64,000 bases of DNA from Eucalyptus grandis (Eukaryota > Streptophyta > Magnoliopsida > Myrtales > Myrtaceae), in contig NC_052616.1 of NCBI RefSeq assembly GCF_016545825.1, positions 4,774,001-4,838,000 on the forward strand, given 5' to 3'. Each line of letters begins with the position of its first letter. Position 1 is the stretch's first letter. Position numbers and translations under genes: made by a program. Below are positions 57,361 through 64,000 of this stretch, in pieces. The notes below the pieces were generated by a model. It was not told where the DNA came from. It did not search any database and was given only the letters and a program-made list of their open reading frames with translations.

Positions 57361-59452
57361 GTTATTTTTGCAGGATATAAAGAAGAAAGAAGAAAGAGGA
57401 TTTGGTAAGGAATTTTTTATTCTCAATTTGATTTGGGCAATAATTCTCATTATACTTGATATTCGATATATCCTTGGTTGATTGAGATTTTATAATAATC
57501 ATATTTTGCTTTATTGAAGAAAGAATCGTATGATTTGTTTTTGTGATTTGTGAGTTGAGATTTGATTTAGTACGTGTGATTATTTGAGATAATTCAGATT
57601 ATTTTGTCTAATTTTATACTTCAAATTTAATCATATTTTGCAAAGTAAAAATCTGTTTTACGTGATGATGCAAGATATTCTTAGATATTCAAATATTTTA
57701 TTCTCTCTGTTTTTATCGTACTAAGTGAGAATTTATTTTTCAAAATATCATTGTACATAATATTCTCTCTTTGAATACTCTGTTATGATGAATTAAGAAA
57801 GAATATTATTTATCTGTGGAGATTTTATATTTTGCTCTAACGTCATGGAAGGATCCAAATTGATGGATACCAAAAAGGGAAATGAGTTGATTGTAGGAAA
57901 TTCTTTAAGGGATGAATGATCGCAAATCTATGCAAATCATGATGCAATCAGAAATGCATCTCATGTGAAGATTGGTAATGATTTTTTTTTAATGGTATAT
58001 TTCAAACATATACCATAGGTAAGAGAATATTTTTATCATCCTGCCTTGCAAATCTCTACGTCCATTTTTTATGATTGTTTATTATATTGCAAATATCTTT
58101 TGTCATAGATATAAGGCATTGCAAGTTATTACTTGATTTGGCACGTGATAAAAATATCAACTTTCTTTTTGCGAAATAATTCAATAATATATTTTTGAGA
58201 TTATGCTCAAGAAAATCCTTTGATCTCGAAAGATATTATTGCATATTCATGGATATTCTTGCTATATTCTTAGAAGATATATTATATTTAGCAAGGTTGA
58301 TCCGCAAATCAAAGGAAAATATTATGTGACATTTTTGCAAAGATTATTATTTATTATACAAGATTTTGCAGGTGGCAATATAATCTTTCATATGGATTTT
58401 GGAAAGCTCAATCTAAAAATTATGAATATTCCATACTATCTTTTGGAAGATCGAAAATTCCCTTCCTTGTGCAAAATTTTTGCTTATTGAGGAAATCCCT
58501 TATGTACGGAAGGTTGAATAATTCTGAATTTTAATATTTGATAATTTTATATATGCTATTCAATTTATCTATTTGAAGAAAAGGGTATTATATATCACGT
58601 GGATATTATTACAGCTTATTTGTGCAAAAAGTTTGTTAAGTTTATGCAGGTGAATTTGAGAAGAGCTTGATTGAAGAAAATAAATTTTTGCCTGGAATTT
58701 CAAAATGCAAGTGATCGTTGTGGATATTGTTGCTATAGAGGAAATATTGGAAAAATATTTTGTTCAACATGCACAAGCAACAATTGTTTTTATTTGCAAA
58801 TATTGTCATGATGACAAGGGGAGAAAGCAAATCCAATAAAAAGAAAAGAATCGTGATCATCTCAAAAAGGCAACAAATTGAGGGGGAGCTTTGATCAATT
58901 ATAGAAAAATCTTTTTGAATTGATCGTGATCTTATTATGGATGGAAGGAAAGGTAAATGTGTCAGAATTTGTTATAAAAAATCCGGTTAGTGCATCTTTT
59001 ATTACTTTTTGCCATTGATAAATCTTGTATTGATATTATCATTTTATTATGACAAAAATGGTACATGAATTTTATGATGCATCCGTGATTTTCATTGGAT
59101 ATTTGTTGATATATATGATCGAAGTGAGCTATATTGCATATTTTTAATATTCGATTTACTTTATAAAAGCTGATTTTTGGAAATTGTGTTTCATGCAAGA
59201 CATATATTTATCATTTTATATTCTCTACATGACTCTTTGTTATCGCTTTTTGATTATGACAAAAAGGGGGAGAGAATATGAATATGCATATATGAAGATT
59301 GGTTGATATTATTTATTGCATAATATTGAGCTGCGATTATTTTTTTATATATTGTTATGCTCAATCTATTTGCTATCTTCTGATATCCTTTGATAATATT
59401 TTTTAAAGCGTGTTTACAAATCTGCATATTCAAAAAAAATTTTGTCATCATC
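57361..59452 (+). other. Non-coding internal region replacing pol
   Basis: About 2.1 kb of AT-rich DNA with no copia protein similarity in any frame. There are two polypurine-like runs, ACAAAAAGGGGGAGAGAAT (59259) and, immediately before the LTR, AAAAAGATGGAAAT. Phrases such as ATGACAAGGGGAGAAAGC (58812) and TTGAGGGGGAGCTTTGATC (58878) recall the 3' non-coding part of SIRE elements. The region may therefore be an expanded 3' region rather than foreign DNA. Confidence 0.7.
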
Positions 59453-59466
59453 AAAAAGATGGAAAT

Positions 59467-60593
59467 TGTTAGGGAAATCCCTTATGATGTTTTGAAGATG
59501 ACAAAATAAATCAAAGGCTACTAACATATTTAATGGTTAAGTAATAGACTATGCAGATGATAGAACATGTAAAGGATATTGTCAAAGTTAGAAGACTGCC
59601 AAAAGACTGAACGTAACACATGTCCAAAGTATATTCTGAAGATTTCCAGACTTCTGTGTCAAAGTCGAAAGACTGCCAGACTTTAGTGTCAAAGTCTGTT
59701 CTACATCAGAAGTCTGTCAACTCTGACAAATTCCAAATTGAACGTGAATGATGAACCAGAAAACAGACTCTATGTTGGAGCTAAACTTATTCAGATGGTG
59801 TTCAGACCTTAAAGCTAAATCTGTTCGAAGCAGAATATGTTCGGACCCAAATTGTAAAGTCTATTGCACTCGGACTCATTGTAAAGTCTATGGCTCTCGG
59901 ACTTTACATCCAGATTCGACGAACGTAACTCAAGCCCAATCATATAACGGCTAGTGATCTGGTTTGGATTCCACATTAAGATTGATTTGATTGACTCAAT
60001 CTAATTGATTGACGATTGGATATTGAAGACAAGAACTTTCTATACGAAGAAGCTTTACTTATGGGATTCTACCTTTGTCACTCAACGGCTACCAAATCTT
60101 CTAGATATAGAGCTGTCCAATGGGTATATTGGAAGACAATCCTCAAGATACTGTCCAACGGGTAGTTTGGAAGTGGAGGAGTATTTAAGGAAATGAAGGA
60201 CCGATGAACAAGTAAGAGATAGAGCGTAGAATTTATAATTCCAAAGTCTGAGCGACCTTCGATCATACACTTGTCTTTGAAGAGTTTAAACGTTTGTAAT
60301 CGTGAGAGAAATACCAAAAGAGTGACTTAGTGAGATAGTGTGATCTACTAAGTGTTTGCACTCGAAGTTGTAATCTCTTGTTGATTGCATAGTGGAATCC
60401 AGCCAAGAAGGCTGTTAGCGTGGGAGAGTGGACGTAGGCTTGGATTAAGCCGAACCATTATAAATCTTGTGTTCTTTTTCTCTTCCTTAACTCCTTTGTT
60501 TTACTCGAAGTTTATTTTCTTCCGCATATATTTGCCAATGTTTAGTTTAAACACCTATTCACCCCACTCTAGGTGTTCATACTAGCACTCTCA
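59467..60593 (+). repeat. 3' LTR of the gag-only element
   Basis: TGTTAGGGAAATCCC to ACTAGCACTCTCA, 1127 bp. It is preceded by a degenerate polypurine tract (AAAAAGATGGAAAT) and followed by the CAATT target duplication. Confidence 0.94.
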
Positions 60594-60637
60594 CAATTAA
60601 TCTTGCAAGCGTCTCATTTTGTCCCGATGCACATTGA

Positions 60638-60970
60638 CAAGCACAAGTTCTTTCCGATCTTATTAATAGAAAACTCAAGCCTCATAAATCGGATAAATCT
60701 TTTGGATTTATAAGAAAAAAGACTCAATTTAGGAGAGGGAGGATTGACGATCAAGAAGAAACATGGAAGAGAATCTCTCGATGCCCAAAAGGTAAACTCA
60801 TGAGCAGCTGTAATTGTTGCTGGATTAATCTTCATAGAATTTTGTTCGAAGATAAGAGTTGTCACGATCAACCTACTTATGAACCTTTAGACGAGCAGGA
60901 ACTCGAAATTTTAGACTATGAAGTTGAATCTAACTATGGGGTCATCTCTGCATATGAGACAGATGAATAA
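60638..60970 (+). pseudogene. Unrecognised coding remnant, C-terminal part, copy 2
   Basis: An open frame of 110 codons without its own start ends at TAA (60968-60970). Upstream a TGA (60635-60637) stands where copy 1 has GGA (Gly), so the ancestral frame continued into 18169-18540 and 54347-54536. Parts: DLINRKLKPHKSDKSFGFIR, SCNCCWINLHRILFEDKSC, and a strongly acidic end (DEQELEILDYEVESNYG). The Cys cluster and acidic tail look like a real protein, but I recognise no family. A minus-strand frame of 85 codons overlaps (60614-60871) and is less convincing. In copy 1 the equivalent DNA is inverted (18690-18920). Confidence 0.5.
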
Positions 60971-61149
60971 GGTTCTTGTTTGGGGACCGAACAAGTGTGC
61001 ATGATGAGAGCACGTGATGCTAGCATATGATGAGATAATTCCGTTAGAAGCAATGTCCCACATATTGAAAGAAATCTCTCCGTATTATGATGATTCCGGA
61101 TGAATCGTAGAATGGAGGTTGCCTAATGTAGACAATAGAATAATCTATG
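60971..61149 (+). repeat. Segmental duplication copy 2, part b
   Basis: 61027-61149 aligns with 30087-30189 continued at 34454-34500 and is the empty site for the solo LTR (AATGGAGGTTGCCTAATGT). 60971-61026 has no counterpart in copy 1. Confidence 0.82.
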
Positions 61150-61402
61150 GAATGCTTTAGGGTGTGTTAGTTTCACAAAAAATGAATTATTCGAAAAAAA
61201 AAATTCTAAATATACTAGCTTATGTTACTTAAAATAATTAGTAAATAAGTATTTTTTTCACTATCGACAAAAACTTATGACCAAACATTTTTATGTATGA
61301 TGCAAATATTTTAATTTTATTCATTTTTGTAAGCGATACAAGCAATCATTTTTAAGAACATATTTTCAAATCATTTATTTTCAGTGAAACAAATTAAGGT
61401 TC
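61150..61402. mobile_element. MITE-like element, about 250 bp
   Basis: GGGTGTGTTAGTTTCACAAA on the left pairs with the reverse complement of GTGAAACAAATTAAGG on the right. AT-rich interior, no coding. It stands where copy 1 has the longer stretch 34510-35395. Confidence 0.6.
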
Positions 61403-61706
61403 ATTTGAGAATCTTTGTATAGCAAGATTCACTGCTTGTTCCAACTAATTTTATCTATTAGATTTATGGTTAAGTTGGTGAGCCGATTTTAATCAGGCTT
61501 AATATCTTTTCTGTTAATTTTTATAGATTTGAAATGAATAGCGGTAGTCAAATACGAAAAGTGTAGAAAATTCTGCTGGAGAACCCCTCCTGTTCACATG
61601 GATAAAGGCAAACTTTACGTTGACTAAACAGATACCGAGGTCGGCGTGCATACAACATCTCTCAATCATTTAAGCAGCAAGATGCAGAGGTCAGCATGCA
61701 TATAAC
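61403..61706 (+). repeat. Segmental duplication copy 2, part c
   Basis: The start matches 35400-35510 (TCTTTGTATAGCAAGATTCA) and the rest 39305-39490 (TGCTGGAGAACCC). It reads GATTTTAATCAGGCTTAATA through the point where copy 1 has the 3.8-kb TRIM composite, so it is the empty site. A short internal duplication of GCATGCATA-type sequence occurs at 61645 and 61690. Confidence 0.82.
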
Positions 61707-62708
61707 GGGTGCGTTTGGGAAGACTTTTGGGGAAAGTCCTTGAGAAAATGTAAAGGCCTTTGAGCTAAAAGGGTTTTTAGAAATGCAAATTGTGTTTGGT
61801 AAATCATATTTGTGAAAGTCCATTGTAAAGTATATTTGAGCAAAATAGCGTTTCAAACAAATTAACTTTGCAAAAGACTTTTATTATTAAAAAAAAGGGA
61901 AAAAAAATGAGAATTGGTTGGTTACCACCGGCGAGGGGCAGGCAGTCCGGTGAGGGATAGGCAGGCGGTCTGGCGAGGGGCAGGCGGCCGACAAGGGTCG
62001 TCGCGACCAGATCGAGCGGCCCGGCCACCTCCGCACGCGTGACCTCCGTGCGGAGGTGGCCGGGGCCGCTCGATCTGGTCGCGGCGACCCCAATCACAAC
62101 CAGGTCGTCGCGACCAGATCGCGCGATCCCGATCGCACAATCTGGGTTGCCGGAGGTCGTGCGGCCCAGATCAGTCGCGGCAACCTCCGGTGACCCAGAT
62201 CTGCGTGCAATTTGTGTCGCCAGAGGTCGCGCGGCCCAGATCTAGGGCGACCTCCAGTGACCCAGATCTGCCAGGGGTCGCAGTGTAGCCGGGGTTGCAG
62301 CGGTCTGCGACCCAAATCTAGGCGGTTGCCGGGAGTTGCAGCGATCGCGGCGACGCGACTCACAGGGGGTCGCTGAGGTCATGCGACTGGCCGCCGACAA
62401 TCGCCGTGACGCACAGGCCTCTTGCCGACCTCTGTCCAGCTCGTCGCCGGCCATGGCCAGCTCCACGCAACTCCGTCGGCCATCCTCAACGAAGAAGAAG
62501 ATGAATAGTAATGAGGACAAAACCGGAAAAACGAAATGTTAGTGAGGACATTTGTGGAAGAAATTTTTTTAACTTACTCTTTCTCAGCCTTGGGAAGGCT
62601 TGCCTTTGGTAAAGGCAAGTCAAAAAAAAATTGCCAAATACTGAATATTTGGCCCAAAGGCCTTTAGGGGGTAAAGATCCTTGGCCCAAGTGGTTGCCAA
62701 AAGCAGCC
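61707..62708. mobile_element. GC-rich non-autonomous TIR element, 1.0 kb
   Basis: The ends GGGTGCGTTTGGGAAG and, in reverse complement, GGCTGCTTTTGGCAAC form imperfect inverted repeats. The empty site at 39486-39505 (CATACAACGTTTCTC) shows a likely 3-bp target duplication, AAC. Outer parts are AT-rich (61860-61920; 62500-62640). The core (61920-62480) is very GC-rich, built of variants of GGTCGCGGCGACC, and contains a strong hairpin (61996-62089). Open frames in the core on both strands are composition effects. It is the same family as 8080-8702. No transposase. Confidence 0.8.
61996..62089. repeat. Near-perfect hairpin, arms about 41 bp
   Basis: The left arm 61996-62036 (starts GGTCGTCGCGACCAGATCGA, ends CACCTCCGCAC) pairs with 62048-62089 with about two differences around an 11-nt loop. 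Confidence 0.9.
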
Positions 62709-62764
62709 AACGTCCCTCAGTCTTATTTAAATCGTGTGGTTGGTGCGGACACGCTCACCTTCTC

Positions 62765-63492
62765 TCACCAGCGACTTACAAGCCCGATGATGACCGGTAG
62801 ATATATCGCGAGACCGCCGAAGTAGTTGAAGAAAGTGTTGGGCGTGAGGGTGGGTGCTCATCACAGTGGCGTACGTCCCTATCAGGGCGAACAGCGCCAC
62901 CTGCAGCTCCATTTGCATTGGGAATCCCAACCTCAGGACGGTGATCATCCTGGCGGAGGCAAAGAACCCAGCCGAGTTGGAGATGATGAAGAGGATGTAT
63001 GAGGGCAGGCTCTTGGTACCCAAAACCGGCTGGCTGGCTTTGTGCGATTCGATCCCTCTGCTCGTGGCACCGGTGCTGCTGCTTGAGGACCCTGAATTGT
63101 CCTGCCAAAATCCACCCGGCGGTTGAAGCATGGCTTGATAGGTAGCGATGGTGATGAGAGCGGCAACGACGAGCAAGGCGTTCCGCACATCGCTCGGGGA
63201 GTCCCTTTGTTTCTTGTACTTGAAGTACTCTAACCGTGGGGATCTACCATAGCCCCTATTACTGAACTCGAAGAAACTCATGAAACGGTCAGTCCAGGTT
63301 CTGCGTGATTGGTGCTTACTATGCTGCTCTCGCGGCTCTAGATCGCATGAGGATTTCCACCATTTCCGCATCACCGGCTTCATTGTTAACGAGCAATAGG
63401 ATGTCTAGAGGCGTTAGACCAACTTCGTTTCTGGCGTTCATGTCAATCAGGTCCTTGTCAATTGCATCACCCGACAGGAGGAACTCGACTAC
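62765..63492 (-). pseudogene. Ankyrin/PGG gene copy 2, exon 2, frameshifted
   Basis: Minus-strand acceptor AATAG|GTAG at 63493, then VVEFLLSGDAIDKDLID and GLTPLDILLLVNNEAGDAEM. A net 59-bp deletion (near 63317-63325) shifts the frame and meets a TAG. In the restored register the linker and PGG part are well kept (SPSDVRNALLVVAALITIA, PPGG, YILFIISNSAGFFASARMI). A 4-bp insertion TGGG (62851-62854) shifts the frame again before the last helix; the expected stop is at 62765-62767. So two independent disablements relative to copy 1. Exon 1 would lie beyond 64000. Confidence 0.9.
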
Positions 63493-64000
63493 CTATTCGA
63501 TTGAAGAACATATTGCATTTATCGTCCGACAATCTCATTGTGTGATTTCTCTCTAGACAGTTTAGCGGAAACATGTGTTCAACCCTTATGTATCTACACT
63601 ATAATGAAATACTATTGATTCCTAAAATTCAGGGAAATTACCAAAGCTAATTCAATTTTAAATCTTTCAATTTTGCTAATTTAATTCTAAACATTTTTAA
63701 CAACTTGTCAATTGAGTCATTTTGGCTAGAAGTCATTGACAACATGAACATCAAATTGCCGTACGTGGCACAGCCAAGATAATGTAGATAAATTTTTGTT
63801 TAAATGTTTTTGGTTAATGTTATAAAAAAAAAAAAAAAAAAAACCCAAAATATTCCCACTATAACACAAATATTTCAGCCCATTCAGTGAATCAAATGGA
63901 CTCATGATTTTAGAAGAAACGACAGAGAGCCCACAACATACAAGGCCCGGATAGATGCACAGAGCCCCGGTCCTCTCTTCTTCCTTTCTCATCCACCTTT
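63493..64000 (-). other. Intron of the ankyrin/PGG pseudogene (partial), with MITE remnant
   Basis: Aligns with the copy 1 intron: TTTATCGTCCGAC (63520), CTCTCTAGACAGTTTA (63549), then the MITE start GGGAAATTACCAAAG (63632) and the nested repeat near 63810, followed by a poly-A run (63825-63843). The last 100 bp (63900-64000) have no match in the copy 1 intron that I could see. Confidence 0.7.

Larger units (their letters stand above)
54537..60593 (+). mobile_element. Non-autonomous SIRE-like copia element (gag only), young
   Basis: 5' LTR 54537-55708, primer site, gag, about 2.1 kb of non-coding internal DNA, a weak polypurine tract, and 3' LTR 59467-60593. Perfect 5-bp target duplication CAATT (54532-54536 and 60594-60598), confirmed by the empty site at 18464-18475. 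No protease, integrase, RT or RNase H is found in any frame, so it must borrow these in trans, presumably from a SIRE element. Gag resembles that of the element at 8703, but the LTRs are a separate subfamily. Confidence 0.93.

Noticed and set aside
60614..60871. 85-codon minus-strand frame
   Set aside because: The plus-strand frame over the same DNA is longer, ends in a plausible acidic tail and connects with the upstream coding remnant in copy 1.
62039..62542. Open frames in the GC-rich TIR core
   Set aside because: Arise from GC-rich repeats and the hairpin; present on both strands, no domain.

Overview
This is a plant nuclear window, almost certainly from a woody dicot. The evidence is plant-type LTR retrotransposons with initiator-tRNA-Met primer sites, plant L1-type LINEs, plant foldback, MULE-like and MITE-like elements, and an ankyrin/PGG membrane-protein gene of the plant-specific tandem-cluster type. 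Myrtaceae is only a guess. No bacterial-type genes, tRNA, rRNA or CRISPR were seen. Gene density is very low: one apparently intact gene, one pseudogene copy of it, and a short unrecognised coding remnant. The rest is nested mobile DNA.

Layout. 1-8702: gypsy LTR fragments (minus), a decayed Ty1/copia body with its 3' LTR, a MITE and half of a TIR element. 8703-18168: a nearly complete SIRE/Maximus-type copia element (LTR, gag, pol, env-like region, truncated LTR). 18169-42203: copy 1 of a segmental duplication. It is split by a minus-strand copia that carries a foldback element and an L1-type LINE, by a 4.3-kb solo LTR holding a MULE-like insertion, and by an inverted TRIM-like composite. It ends in the ankyrin/PGG gene (39538-42101, minus). 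42204-54239: another decayed copia, LTR-like debris, a 1-2 kb tandem duplication with a solo LTR, and MITEs. 54240-64000: copy 2 of the segmental duplication. It is split by a young gag-only SIRE-like element (54537-60593, perfect 5-bp target duplication), a MITE and a GC-rich TIR element, and ends in a frameshifted ankyrin/PGG pseudogene whose first exon lies beyond the window.

The two duplicate segments act as each other's empty sites. This lets several insertions be delimited to the base and ordered in time. The most unusual points are: the GC-AG type intron of the ankyrin gene; a small broken reading frame embedded in two different chromovirus-like LTRs just after a splice-acceptor-like tract; an inverted array of tiny TRIM-like units flanked as a whole by a 5-bp repeat; the gag-only SIRE derivative; and an 84-nt-arm-sum near-perfect hairpin inside a GC-rich TIR element.
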